From the NCBI GenBank assembly GCA_004020875.1, contig SAPZ01000005.1:186001-250000 (forward strand): a DNA stretch of 64,000 bases, read 5' to 3'. The notes beneath the pieces were generated by a model. The model was not told the origin of the DNA. It saw nothing but the letters and a program-made list of their open reading frames with translations, and did no database searches. A program made the translations under genes and the position numbers. Origin of the DNA: Mesorhizobium sp. GTDB taxonomy: Bacteria; Pseudomonadota; Alphaproteobacteria; Rhizobiales; Rhizobiaceae. Of the stretch, positions 8,720 through 18,181 are shown in pieces. Positions within the stretch are counted from its first letter, which is position 1. Each line of letters opens with the position of its first letter.

Positions 8720-9481
8720 ATGTGCGGACGCTTTGCCCTGACCGCCACGCCGGACCGGACCGCCGCCTTTCTCGGCCTGGCCGGGTTGGAGGAATTTCCG
8801 CCCCGCTACAACATCGCGCCGACACAGCCGGTGCTGATGGCGCTTGCCGGCCCGCAGCGGGAACCCGGCTCCAACCTGCCGGACCGCCAGGCGATACTGG
8901 TGCGCTGGGGCCTGATTCCGGCCTGGGTCGAGGACACGGAGGCGTTTCCACTGCTCATCAACGCCCGCTCCGAGGGCGTGCTGCAAAAGGCTTCGTTCAA
9001 GACCGCCATGCGCCACCGCCGCGCTCTGGTGCCGGCATCGGGCTTCTACGAGTGGCAGCAATCGGGTTGGGCCAAGGGGCAGCCCTACTGGATTCGCCCG
9101 CGACGCGGCGGCGTGATTGCCTTCGCCGGCCTGATCGAGACTTATTCCGAGCCTGGCGGTTCCGAGATGGATACCGGCGCGATCATCACGACTGAGGCCA
9201 ACACCAGCATTTCCCATATCCATGATCGCATGCCGGTGATCATCGAGGAACGCGACTTCGCCCGCTGGCTCGATTGCCGCACGCAGGAGCCGCGCCACGT
9301 GCTCGATCTGCTGAAGCCCGCCGAGCCTGATTTCTTCGAGGCAATTCCGGTTTCCGACCTTGTCAACAAGGTCGCCAACACCGGTCCGGAGATCCAAGAG
9401 CGCGTCATCGTTTCGCCGCAAGCCGAAAAGCCCAGACGCCAGAAGCCTGGCGCGGACGAAAACCAGATGAGCTTGTTCTAG
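8720..9481 (+). CDS. SOS response-associated peptidase (SRAP/YedK/HMCES family)
   Basis: 253-aa SRAP protein that forms a covalent DNA-protein crosslink with abasic sites in single-stranded DNA. The product begins MCGRF, giving the catalytic Cys2 after Met removal; other conserved elements are RYNIAPTQ, the Glu in ASGFYEW and the His in ISHIHDRMPVI. A longer open frame upstream is not used because Cys2 must be N-terminal. No obvious alphaproteobacterial LexA box is seen just upstream. Confidence 0.92.
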   Translation: MCGRFALTATPDRTAAFLGLAGLEEFPPRYNIAPTQPVLMALAGPQREPGSNLPDRQAILVRWGLIPAWVEDTEAFPLLINARSEGVLQKASFKTAMRHRRALVPASGFYEWQQSGWAKGQPYWIRPRRGGVIAFAGLIETYSEPGGSEMDTGAIITTEANTSISHIHDRMPVIIEERDFARWLDCRTQEPRHVLDLLKPAEPDFFEAIPVSDLVNKVANTGPEIQERVIVSPQAEKPRRQKPGADENQMSLF

Positions 9482-9591
9482 CGAAGGCTGCCTGCCCGAA
9501 AGGCTGCTTTGGGGCCTTCATCTCCAGGGCGCTCCTTTGGCGCCCTCGTCACCGGCGTCCCATGGTCGGGGACCGTGTCGATCGTGCCTTT

Positions 9592-9747
9592 TCAGGCAGC
9601 GCGCGGCGAGACGATCTTCTGCGCGGGCTTCTTCTTCTTCGCTGTGTGAAGAAGGGCGGCGACGATCGCCGCCGGGCCGATCGCGCGGTAGTGGTTGGCC
9701 AGTGGGGGCTGCGTTTGTCGGTTCTGTTCCTGCTTGCTGCGAGCCAT
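9592..9747 (-). CDS. Small basic hypothetical protein
   Basis: 51-aa protein beginning MARSKQEQNRQTQ and ending in a lysine-rich KKKKPAQKIVSPRAA tail, with a short hydrophobic middle (IGPAAIVAALL). ATG at 9747 is preceded at good distance by a strong GGGAAGAG ribosome site, the main argument that it is real. In-frame codons extend to 9804, but the ribosome site favours 9747. Function unknown. Confidence 0.5.
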   Translation of the reverse strand: MARSKQEQNRQTQPPLANHYRAIGPAAIVAALLHTAKKKKPAQKIVSPRAA

Positions 9748-10138
9748 GGTTCTCTTCCCTGGTAACGGTTTCGTGTTCAGCGTTTGCCGGTCGATTCGGA
9801 CCAAATCGTGACACCTGGCGGTCTAGCCGGCGAATGTTTCATCACTGTGCCGACATGTTTAATAAAATGTTTCGCCCCGTCTTTACCTGTGATCCAACGA
9901 CATCTTTCCTAAGCCGAGCGACTTGACGGCAACACCCGCCAGCGCGATAAAGCCGCCCATGAAAACGTCTTTCGCCATTTGTGGCATTTGCATTATTGAC
10001 TAGCCTCGCGCTGGTCCGGACGTTTTCGCCTCATCTTTCCCCAGATCGGAAAAAACGCCCCGGCCAGCAGGCTGGAGCCTGATTTGCGCCGTGGCGCAGG
10101 CAAGGCTCCGTCCAAATCTAAGGATCGGAAGGGCACGC
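9748..10138. other. Intergenic stretch holding a candidate short ORF
   Basis: 391 bp between the small basic gene (minus strand) and cysS (plus strand). It must contain the cysS promoter and an AAGGATCGGAAGGG ribosome site just before cysS. The only coding candidate is the minus-strand ORF at 9883-9993. Longer open frames here lack start signals and look like shadows. Confidence 0.5.
9883..9993 (-). CDS. Candidate 36-aa small membrane protein
   Basis: Short ORF starting ATG at 9993 and ending TAA at 9883. The product is MQMPQMAKDVF followed by a hydrophobic segment (MGGFIALAGVAVKSLGLG) and a short polar tail, as in single-pass small membrane proteins. A GAGG sits 10 nt upstream of the ATG. 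Codon use is only moderately GC-biased. Without conservation data this remains a candidate. Confidence 0.3.
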   Translation of the reverse strand: MQMPQMAKDVFMGGFIALAGVAVKSLGLGKMSLDHR

Positions 10139-11590
10139 ATGTCTGACGCATCGAAGGGCCTCAGCCTGTACAACACGCTGACGCGGACCAAGGAACCTTT
10201 CGTTCCGATCGATCCGCAAAATGTGCGCATGTATGTCTGCGGTCCGACTGTTTACGACTTTGCCCATATCGGCAATGCCAGGCCGGCGATCGTCTTCGAC
10301 GTGCTTTTCCGCCTGTTGCGCCAACTCTACGGCGAAAGCCACGTTACGTATGTGCGCAACATCACGGATGTCGACGACAAGATAAACGCCAGGGCGCTGC
10401 GAGACTTCGGCGGCGAGATCGCGGCCGGAAAGTTGTCGCTCAACGACGCGATCCGCAAGGTTACCGAAAAAACCGCCGACCAGTATCACAAGGATGTCGC
10501 CGCGTTAGGCTGCCTGCAGCCGACCTTCGAGCCGCGGGCCACGGAGTTCGTCGCGCCCCGCGCCGACGGCAAGGCCGACATGCTGTCGCTGATCCACCAG
10601 TTGATCGAGCGCGGCCATGCCTATGTCGCCGGCGGCGAGGTGCTGTTCGACACCGCCACGATGCCGGATTACGGCGAGCTCTCGAAGCGCAATCTGGACG
10701 AGCAGCAGGCGGGCGCGCGCATCGCCGTCGACGCGCACAAAAAGAACCCTGGCGATTTCGTGCTGTGGAAATTGTCGAGCCCGGAAGAGCCCGGCTGGGA
10801 GAGCCCGTGGGGCAGGGGGAGGCCCGGCTGGCACATCGAATGCTCGGCCATGTCGGCCGCCTATCTCGGCGAGGTCTTCGACATCCATGGCGGCGGGCTG
10901 GACCTGATCTTCCCGCACCACGAGAACGAGATCGCCCAGTCGCGCTGCGCCCACGGCACCAGGGTCATGGCCAATGTGTGGATGCACAATGGCTTCCTGC
11001 AGGTCGAGGGCCAGAAGATGTCGAAGAGCCTCGGCAATTTCTATTCGATCCACGAATTGCTGGAGACCGAGACCTTCGGCGGCAGGAAATGGCCCGGAGA
11101 GGTGCTCAGACTGGCGATGCTGATGACGCATTACCGCGAGCCGATCGATTTCTCCGTGCGCAAGTTGGAGGAGGCGGAGAACACGCTTCGCAAATGGAAG
11201 CGCGCGGCCGATCTTGCACCTTCGGCAGCGAAGGACCTGCCGGCCGAGGTGGTGGAAGCGCTGTCCGACGACCTCGCTACCTACACCGCGTTCCAGCGGC
11301 TGACCCAGCTCGCCGGCGAAGCGGCCGATGCCGGCGGCGACGCCGGGAATGGTGCAGCCGCCTCGCTCAAGGCGGCGCTGGCCTTCCTCGGCTTCGACGT
11401 CGGCGCGGCCAAGGTGGATGAGGCGGCGGTCGCCAAGGCCATCGCGGATCGCCTGGCGCTGATCGCTGCAAAGAACTGGGCCGAGGCTGACCGTATCCGC
11501 GACGAACTGCTGGCGCAGGGCGTGCAGCTGAAGGACGGCAAGGACCCTGTCACAGCCGAGCGCGTGACGACGTGGGAGATCAAAAGGTGA
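10139..11590 (+). CDS. cysS: Cysteinyl-tRNA synthetase
   Basis: Class I aminoacyl-tRNA synthetase of 483 aa charging tRNA-Cys. Features: the zinc and substrate Cys in [10 protein letters not shown], the HIGH-equivalent AHIGNARP, the [12 protein letters not shown] and [16 protein letters not shown] zinc motifs and KMSKS. ATG at 10139 (MSDASKG) follows an AAGGATCGGAAGGG ribosome site; a longer frame from 10091 is not needed. Usual family length. Followed by a perfect palindromic repeat. Confidence 0.97.
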   Translation: MSDASKGLSLYNTLTRTKEPFVPIDPQNVRMYVCGPTVYDFAHIGNARPAIVFDVLFRLLRQLYGESHVTYVRNITDVDDKINARALRDFGGEIAAGKLSLNDAIRKVTEKTADQYHKDVAALGCLQPTFEPRATEFVAPRADGKADMLSLIHQLIERGHAYVAGGEVLFDTATMPDYGELSKRNLDEQQAGARIAVDAHKKNPGDFVLWKLSSPEEPGWESPWGRGRPGWHIECSAMSAAYLGEVFDIHGGGLDLIFPHHENEIAQSRCAHGTRVMANVWMHNGFLQVEGQKMSKSLGNFYSIHELLETETFGGRKWPGEVLRLAMLMTHYREPIDFSVRKLEEAENTLRKWKRAADLAPSAAKDLPAEVVEALSDDLATYTAFQRLTQLAGEAADAGGDAGNGAAASLKAALAFLGFDVGAAKVDEAAVAKAIADRLALIAAKNWAEADRIRDELLAQGVQLKDGKDPVTAERVTTWEIKR

Positions 11591-11628
11591 TGCGGCTTGG
11601 GCGATTGGCGAAGGCCGTGGCGACAGCC

Positions 11629-11654
11629 AATCTCCCCCCGCAAGGGGGGAGATT
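11629..11654. repeat. Perfect C/G-rich palindrome with GCAA loop
   Basis: Arms AATCTCCCCCC (11629-11639) and GGGGGGAGATT (11644-11654) around a GCAA tetraloop, 40 bp downstream of the cysS stop. The same CTCCCC/GGGGAG motif recurs at 33160-33184, 46022-46033, 46111-46130 and 46728-46750, so this is one copy of a dispersed intergenic repeat. It could also stop cysS transcription, but no T-run follows. Confidence 0.7.
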
Positions 11655-11702
11655 AGCCGGCGCGTCCGGTTTCGCTAATCCCCAGTGGAAGGCGCCCTAA
11701 AC

Positions 11703-12101
11703 ATGGGCCACGATCGCGTTCCCCTTCGTCAGCGGGCAAACGCTAAATCGATGCGGCGCGCGATGACCGATGCCGAGCTGAGACTTTGGAATGAGCTGCG
11801 CGCTCATCGGCTGATGGGAATGAGCTTCAGGCGACAAGTTCCCATCGGGCCTTACATTGTCGATTTCGCATGTTCGGCACATCGTCTGATAATCGAGGTC
11901 GATGGCAGCCAGCATGGTGATGCGGAACACTCTCGGCGGGACCAGGAAAGAACTGCCTATCTGGCTGCTAGCGGCTGGACCATCCTGCGCTTCTGGAACG
12001 ACGACGTGATCCGCGATATCGACGATGTCTGCCAGCACATCGTCATCGTGGCCGGCCTGGCCGATGCGCCCGCGCCACCAAGGGAGGAGCTCGTTCTATG
12101 A
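11703..12101 (+). CDS. DUF559-type endonuclease-like protein
   Basis: 132 aa, DUF559 family with a predicted restriction-endonuclease/Vsr-like fold. The core reads YIVDFACSAHRLIIEVDGSQH (metal-binding Asp and Glu-Val-Asp), then an RDQERTAYLAASGW helix and RFWNDDV. The N-terminus has the family's LRLWNELRAHRLMGMSFRRQ. Whether it cleaves DNA is unknown. ATG 11703 is preferred over GTG 11685. The stop overlaps the next gene as ATGA, the first of several such overlaps in this operon. Confidence 0.8.
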   Translation: MGHDRVPLRQRANAKSMRRAMTDAELRLWNELRAHRLMGMSFRRQVPIGPYIVDFACSAHRLIIEVDGSQHGDAEHSRRDQERTAYLAASGWTILRFWNDDVIRDIDDVCQHIVIVAGLADAPAPPREELVL

Positions 12102-12484
12102 TCGACCACCTGGGCATCACCGTTTCCGATTTCGGCGCCTCGAAGGCTTTCTACGACAAGGCGATGGCGCCTTTAGGTGCTTCGCTGCTTTATATGGTGC
12201 CTGAGGAATACACCGGCGGCGCCAAGGTCGGCGGCTATGGCCGCGACCGGCCGGTGTTCTGGCTGAGCGACAGCACGGACAAGCCGAGATCAATCCAGCA
12301 CGTCGCCTTCACCGCGCGCAGCCGTGCCGAGGTTGACGCCTTCCATGCAGCGGCGCTTGCCGCCGGCGGCAGGGACAATGGCGCGCCGGGCCTGCGCCCG
12401 CACTATCATCCCAATTATTACGGCGCCTTCGTCTTCGATCCCGACGGCAACAACGTCGAGGCGGTCTGCCATGACCCGGAGTGA
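12098..12484 (+). CDS. VOC (glyoxalase/bleomycin resistance) family protein
   Basis: 128-aa vicinal-oxygen-chelate protein. MIDHLGITVSDFGASKAFYDKAM opens a classic VOC half, and the second half ends HYHPNYYGAFVFDPDGNNVEAVCH with potential metal ligands (His, Glu). Substrate unknown; relatives include glyoxalases and dioxygenase-like enzymes. Starts inside the stop of the DUF559 gene (ATGA) and is followed by the GFA pair. Confidence 0.85.
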   Translation: MIDHLGITVSDFGASKAFYDKAMAPLGASLLYMVPEEYTGGAKVGGYGRDRPVFWLSDSTDKPRSIQHVAFTARSRAEVDAFHAAALAAGGRDNGAPGLRPHYHPNYYGAFVFDPDGNNVEAVCHDPE

Positions 12485-12517
12485 GCCCCTAAAGCAGCCC
12501 ATGAAACGGAGCGAGCG

Positions 12518-13005
12518 ATGAGCCTCGACAACAGGCCGATCTACACCGGAGGTTGCCAGTGCGGCGCCGTGCGCTTCCGCGTCGAGGGGGCGTTGGGCGA
12601 CGCTTCGGTCTGCCATTGCCGCATGTGTCAGAAGGCGAGCGGCAATTTCTATCTGCCCCTGGTGTCGGTCCGCGGCGCCACGCTCGACTGGACTCGCGGT
12701 GAGCCGAAGCGCTTCCGTTCATCCAACGCCGCATGGCGCGGCTTCTGCGCCGAATGCGGCACGCCGCTGACCTTCGAGGCGCCCGACGGTATTGCTCTGG
12801 CGATCGCCGCCTTCGACGACCCGACCGGCATCGCGCCCACCATCCAGTGGGGCATCGAAGCAAAACTCCCTTATGTCGACGGCATCCCGAACCTGCCGTC
12901 CGAGGACACGATGGCCGATATCGGCTCTGCGCCTTACCTCGCCGAACTCGTCTCCTATCAGCATCCAGACCACGACACCGACCAATGGCCGCCGGAGGAA
13001 AAACC

Positions 13006-13009
<4 letters not shown>
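12518..13009 (+). CDS. GFA family (glutathione-dependent formaldehyde-activating-like) protein, copy 1
   Basis: 163 aa with the GFA zinc-cysteine framework: GGCQCGAVRFRV, CHCRMCQKASGNF and FCAECGTPL, giving the expected zinc-binding cysteines. The family founder was described as joining formaldehyde to glutathione, but most members are uncharacterised. It is adjacent to a second, clearly related GFA gene, a tandem duplication. The stop overlaps the next start (ATGA at 13006-13009). Confidence 0.9.
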
Positions 13010-14444
<1,435 letters not shown>

Positions 14445-14455
14445 TGATACACCGT

Positions 14456-14479
14456 CGCGCTCCACTGTGATGGAGCGCG
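14456..14479. terminator. Strong hairpin between pip and cimA
   Basis: Perfect 9-bp arms CGCGCTCCA (14456-14464) and TGGAGCGCG (14471-14479) with loop CTGTGA, 12 bp after the pip stop and 18 bp before the cimA start. No T-run follows, so it is either a weak terminator, an RNA-stabilising end or a cimA leader hairpin. Confidence 0.45.
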
Positions 14480-14497
14480 GCATTCCGAGCTACTGCC

Positions 14498-16114
14498 ATG
14501 ACAATGCAACGCCTGTACCTCTTCGACACCACCCTTCGCGACGGCCAGCAGACGCCGGGCATCGACTTTTCCGTCGAGGACAAGATCGCCATCGCGAAGC
14601 TGCTCGACGCGTTCGGGATCGACTATGTCGAGGGCGGCTATCCAGGCGCCAATCCGACCGACACAGCCTTCTTCCAGAAGAAGCGCACCGAGAGCGCGAA
14701 ATTCGTCGCCTTCGGCATGACCAAGCGGGCAGGGGTCTCGGCTTCCAACGATCCGGGGCTGGCGGCGCTGGTGCAGTCGCAGTCCGACGCCATTTGCTTC
14801 GTCGCCAAGAGCTGGGACTACCATGTGCGCGTGGCGCTCGGCTGCACGAATGAAGAGAACCTGGAGTCCATCAAGGCCTCGGTCGAGACGGCGGTGGCCG
14901 CCGGCAAGGAGGCAATGGTCGATTGCGAGCATTTCTTCGACGGCTTCAAGGCCAATCCCGACTATGCACTGGCCTGCGCAAAAACCGCTTACGATGCCGG
15001 CGCCCGCTGGGTGGTGCTGTGCGACACCAATGGCGGCACGCAGCCTTCGGAAGTGCGCGAGATCGTCGGCAAGGTGATCGGCGGCGGCATACCGGGCGAA
15101 CATCTCGGCATCCACGCGCATGACGACACCGGCCAGGCGGTGGCCAACTCGCTCGCCGCAGTCGAGGCCGGCGTGCGCCAGATCCAGGGCACGCTGAACG
15201 GCATCGGCGAGCGCTGCGGCAACGCCAATCTGATCACCATCATCCCGACTCTGGGGCTGAAGTCGGCCTTCGCCGACCGTTTCGAGACCGGCATTTCGGC
15301 GGAGGATCTGACCGGAATATCCAGGCTCTCCCGCGCCTTCGACGAATTGCTCAACCGCGCGCCGGAAGCGCAGGCGCCCTATGTCGGCTCCTCTGCCTTC
15401 GCCACCAAGGCTGGCATCCATGCCTCGGCTCTGGCCAAGGAGCCCGCGACTTACGAGCACGTACCCCCCGAAGCCGTCGGCAACCGCCGTCGCGTCATGG
15501 TTTCCGACCAGGGCGGCAAGGCGAATTTCCTAGCCGAGCTGAAGCGGCGCGGCATCGAGGTGCCGAGGGACGACCACCGGCTCGACGCCCTGATCGCCGT
15601 GGTCAAGGAGCGCGAGGCCGAGGGCTATGCCTATGAGGGTGCCGACGCGTCCTTCGAGCTGCTGGCCCGCAAGATGCTGCACGGCGTGCCGGAGTTCTTC
15701 AATGTCACCTCCTTCCGCTGCATGGTCGAGCGCCGCTTCGACGCCAACGGCAATCTGAAGACCGTCTCCGAGGCGATTGTGAAGGTCGAGGTCGACGGCG
15801 AGGAGAAGATGTCCGTGGCCGAGGGCCATGGCCCAGTCAACGCGCTCGACATCGCGCTGCGCAAGGACCTCGGCAAATACCAGAGCGAGATCGTCGACCT
15901 CGAGCTCGCCGACTTCAAGGTGCGTATCCTCAATGGCGGCACCGAGGCGATCACGCGCGTTCTGGTCGAATCGCATGATTCCACCGGCGCCCGCTGGTGG
16001 ACGGTCGGCGTGTCGGAAAACATCATCGACGCCTCCTTCCAGGCGCTGATGGATTCGATCATCTACAAGCTGATGAAGAACCGCGAGATGGCGGGGCTGG
16101 TGGCGGCGGAGTAG
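14498..16114 (+). CDS. cimA: (R)-citramalate synthase
   Basis: 538 aa, HMG-CoA-lyase-like barrel plus C-terminal LeuA-type regulatory domain. DTTLRDGQQTPG near the N-terminus, the HAHDDTGQAVANSL metal motif and the NGIGERCGNANL motif are intact. Length and DGQQTPGIDFSVEDK fit the CimA group more than 2-isopropylmalate synthase, so it should make citramalate from pyruvate and acetyl-CoA for a threonine-independent isoleucine route. A two-residue shorter start (ATG 14504) is also possible. Confidence 0.88.
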   Translation: MTMQRLYLFDTTLRDGQQTPGIDFSVEDKIAIAKLLDAFGIDYVEGGYPGANPTDTAFFQKKRTESAKFVAFGMTKRAGVSASNDPGLAALVQSQSDAICFVAKSWDYHVRVALGCTNEENLESIKASVETAVAAGKEAMVDCEHFFDGFKANPDYALACAKTAYDAGARWVVLCDTNGGTQPSEVREIVGKVIGGGIPGEHLGIHAHDDTGQAVANSLAAVEAGVRQIQGTLNGIGERCGNANLITIIPTLGLKSAFADRFETGISAEDLTGISRLSRAFDELLNRAPEAQAPYVGSSAFATKAGIHASALAKEPATYEHVPPEAVGNRRRVMVSDQGGKANFLAELKRRGIEVPRDDHRLDALIAVVKEREAEGYAYEGADASFELLARKMLHGVPEFFNVTSFRCMVERRFDANGNLKTVSEAIVKVEVDGEEKMSVAEGHGPVNALDIALRKDLGKYQSEIVDLELADFKVRILNGGTEAITRVLVESHDSTGARWWTVGVSENIIDASFQALMDSIIYKLMKNREMAGLVAAE

Positions 16115-16128
16115 GCGGATTCGGACCG

Positions 16129-16962
16129 TCAGCCGGCTCGGTAGTCGGCATCGTAACCGAACCGCCTGAAATCCTCCGCATAGGCCCGCCTGACCGCATC
16201 AACCAGCGGCCGCGTCCATGCAATTCCAGGCGTAGGGGCAGACTGGTTGAGCGGTTTTGCCAGCGAGTTTCGAATTTCTTCCGAAGCGCCCAATCGGGCC
16301 AAGACAGGATTCAAGCCCTCGGCCAGGGATTCGAGCTTTATGATCTCGATCCTGAAGTCGCTCGAATTCGGAATTATTGCTGACATTAGGCTCCAATGGC
16401 CGTTCTTGCCGAGAGCAGCCGTTGTGCAGGCGCCTTTGACGAAGCTGTCGAAAGACAGTTGGTCTCGGTCGATGTCGGACGAGGACAATGAGGTCATGTC
16501 GCCCATCAATTGCTCGATCAGTCCGGTATTTCCTGGGTCGGATAGTTTGAGTTCAAAGAACTTGTTGAGATAACATGACCGCAATCTGGAGAATGGATTT
16601 CTCACCACGGAGAAAATCAGTGTCTCCGGGTCGCGCAGCAGCGACTCGAATAGTTTTACGCCGACGTCGCTCGGGGCAAGCAGTCCGGATTTTCGACGCG
16701 AATGATATGCCTCGGGATCGTCATCATGGTTGATTCCGTAGGCGCAGATCGAAAGCAGTCGCTTGACTGTGGTGCAACCCGCCTTGGGTACTTCCACATA
16801 GATCAGTTTTCGGTCCGGAAAAACGTGAAAGAAGTAATCGATGTCGGTTGTTGCGCGGTAAGCCCGGTAGGCGACTGAGTCGGCCAGATGACGCCTAACC
16901 CCGAGCTGTGCTCGGAAGAAAGTATACTTCCTATTCTTTATGGCACTTGTCAGACGCGACAT
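16129..16962 (-). CDS. Sulfotransferase family protein
   Basis: 277-aa protein of the Sulfotransfer_2-like (carbohydrate sulfotransferase) group. The PAPS-binding 5'-phosphosulfate loop is YVEVPKAGCTTVKRLL and the 3'-phosphate motif is FSVVRNPFSRLRSCYLNKF. It would transfer sulfate from PAPS to a glycan or lipid head group. Base composition looks clearly less GC-rich than flanking genes, and it sits alone on the minus strand between plus-strand housekeeping genes, which suggests acquisition by transfer. Acceptor unknown. Confidence 0.8.
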   Translation of the reverse strand: MSRLTSAIKNRKYTFFRAQLGVRRHLADSVAYRAYRATTDIDYFFHVFPDRKLIYVEVPKAGCTTVKRLLSICAYGINHDDDPEAYHSRRKSGLLAPSDVGVKLFESLLRDPETLIFSVVRNPFSRLRSCYLNKFFELKLSDPGNTGLIEQLMGDMTSLSSSDIDRDQLSFDSFVKGACTTAALGKNGHWSLMSAIIPNSSDFRIEIIKLESLAEGLNPVLARLGASEEIRNSLAKPLNQSAPTPGIAWTRPLVDAVRRAYAEDFRRFGYDADYRAG

Positions 16963-17198
16963 TGAATGGTTCCAGAATCATTTCATATTAGAACTCCCCC
17001 AAGCGCTAAAATGAGGCTATTATTACCGGCGGGCCATCGCAAACAGAAAATTCTGTAGGCGGACCGGCGGAGGCGAATTGTGATGCGGCGCCACGGAAAG
17101 GAAGCGATCCCGGCCCGCTGAGCCATCACCAAAACTCCATTGATCCATCATGATTTTGTGATGGTCTTGTACGGCCCGCTGGGCCATAGCGTTGGGCC
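16963..17198. other. Divergent intergenic region with a direct repeat
   Basis: 236 bp between the sulfotransferase and rarD. It carries a 16-bp direct repeat with one mismatch (17111-17126 and 17172-17187, core CGGCCCGCTG) flanking 45 bp that includes a CCATCA/TGATGG dyad. Promoters for both genes are expected here but I cannot place them. Confidence 0.4.
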
Positions 17199-18125
17199 AT
17201 GGTCACCGCTACAGCCGATCTCGATCAAGACGCCAAGGGCCGCCGCGGCTTCCTTCTGGCGCTTGGCGCTTATTTTCTCTGGGGCCTCTTGCCCTTCTAC
17301 ATGAAGGCGGTCGCGCATCTGCCGCTTGCCGAGGTGATCGCCAACCGCGTCGTCTGGTCGGTGCCGATCGCGGCGGCGGTGCTCGTCTGGGCAGGCCGCA
17401 CCGCCGATTTCAAGGCAGCGATCCGCTCGCCGAAAAGCCTTGCCATGGCCGCGCTCACGGCGGTGCTGATCTCGGTCAACTGGGGCATCTATGTCTGGGC
17501 GATCGCGGTCGACCGCACCGTCGAGACCGCGCTGGGCTATTACATCAATCCCCTGGTCAACGTCGTCGTCGGCGCCGTTCTGCTCGGCGAGCGGCTCGAC
17601 CGGTTGCAGGTCGCGGCGGTCGCGCTGGCCGCGATTGCGGTGACGGTGCTGACGGTCGAGGCGGGCAAATTGCCCTGGGTGTCGCTGGCGCTCGCCTTCT
17701 CCTTCGCCGCCTACGGATTCTTCCGCAAGACGCTGCCGATCGGCCCGAGCCAGGGTTTTCTGCTCGAGGTGCTTTTGCTGTCGGTGCCGGCGCTTTGCTA
17801 CATCGTCTACCTGATCGCCACCGGCCAGGACCATCTCATCTCCAGCACCGGTTCCGACACGGCCTTGCTGATCGGCTGCGGTCCGATCACTGCCGTGCCG
17901 CTGCTGTTGTTTGCCTTCGGCGCCAGGCTACTGCGGCTCTCCACCATCGGCATCATGCAATATATCGCGCCGACCATGGTGTTCCTGATCGCCGTGCTGA
18001 TCTTCCACGAGCCGTTCGGCACCACGCAAGCCATCGCCTTCGCGCTGATCTGGATGGCGCTGGCGATGTACAGCTGGTCGATGTTCAGAGGCCGCGAGGT
18101 CCGCCCGGCGGCGCCCGCGAGATAA
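17199..18125 (+). CDS. rarD: RarD-type EamA family transporter
   Basis: 308-aa inner-membrane protein with about ten hydrophobic segments and two EamA repeats. GAYFLWGLLPFYMKAV at the N-terminus and NWGIYVWAIAVDRTVETALGYYINPLVNV are the RarD signature segments. Transported solute is unknown. The GST gene follows 56 bp later on the same strand. Confidence 0.88.
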   Translation: MVTATADLDQDAKGRRGFLLALGAYFLWGLLPFYMKAVAHLPLAEVIANRVVWSVPIAAAVLVWAGRTADFKAAIRSPKSLAMAALTAVLISVNWGIYVWAIAVDRTVETALGYYINPLVNVVVGAVLLGERLDRLQVAAVALAAIAVTVLTVEAGKLPWVSLALAFSFAAYGFFRKTLPIGPSQGFLLEVLLLSVPALCYIVYLIATGQDHLISSTGSDTALLIGCGPITAVPLLLFAFGARLLRLSTIGIMQYIAPTMVFLIAVLIFHEPFGTTQAIAFALIWMALAMYSWSMFRGREVRPAAPAR

Positions 18126-18172
18126 GCAAAAACGGGAGACGGTTTTCCGTCCGCAACCGCGTCGAAAGAGGA
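18122..18172. repeat. Truncated copy of the rhizobial GCAA...GGTTTTCCGTC repeat
   Basis: Between rarD and the GST gene. It contains AGACGGTTTTCCGTCCG and ACCGCGTCGAAA, matching in layout the longer copy at 48156-48212. A short dyad is formed by GACGG and CCGTC. The copy touches the rarD stop codon. Confidence 0.5.
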
Positions 18173-18181
18173 GGGCGCCCG

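Noticed and set aside
11703..12101. DUF559 gene as part of a restriction or defence island
   Set aside because: No methyltransferase, ATPase or other defence gene is near; its neighbours are metabolic, so a defence role is not supported.
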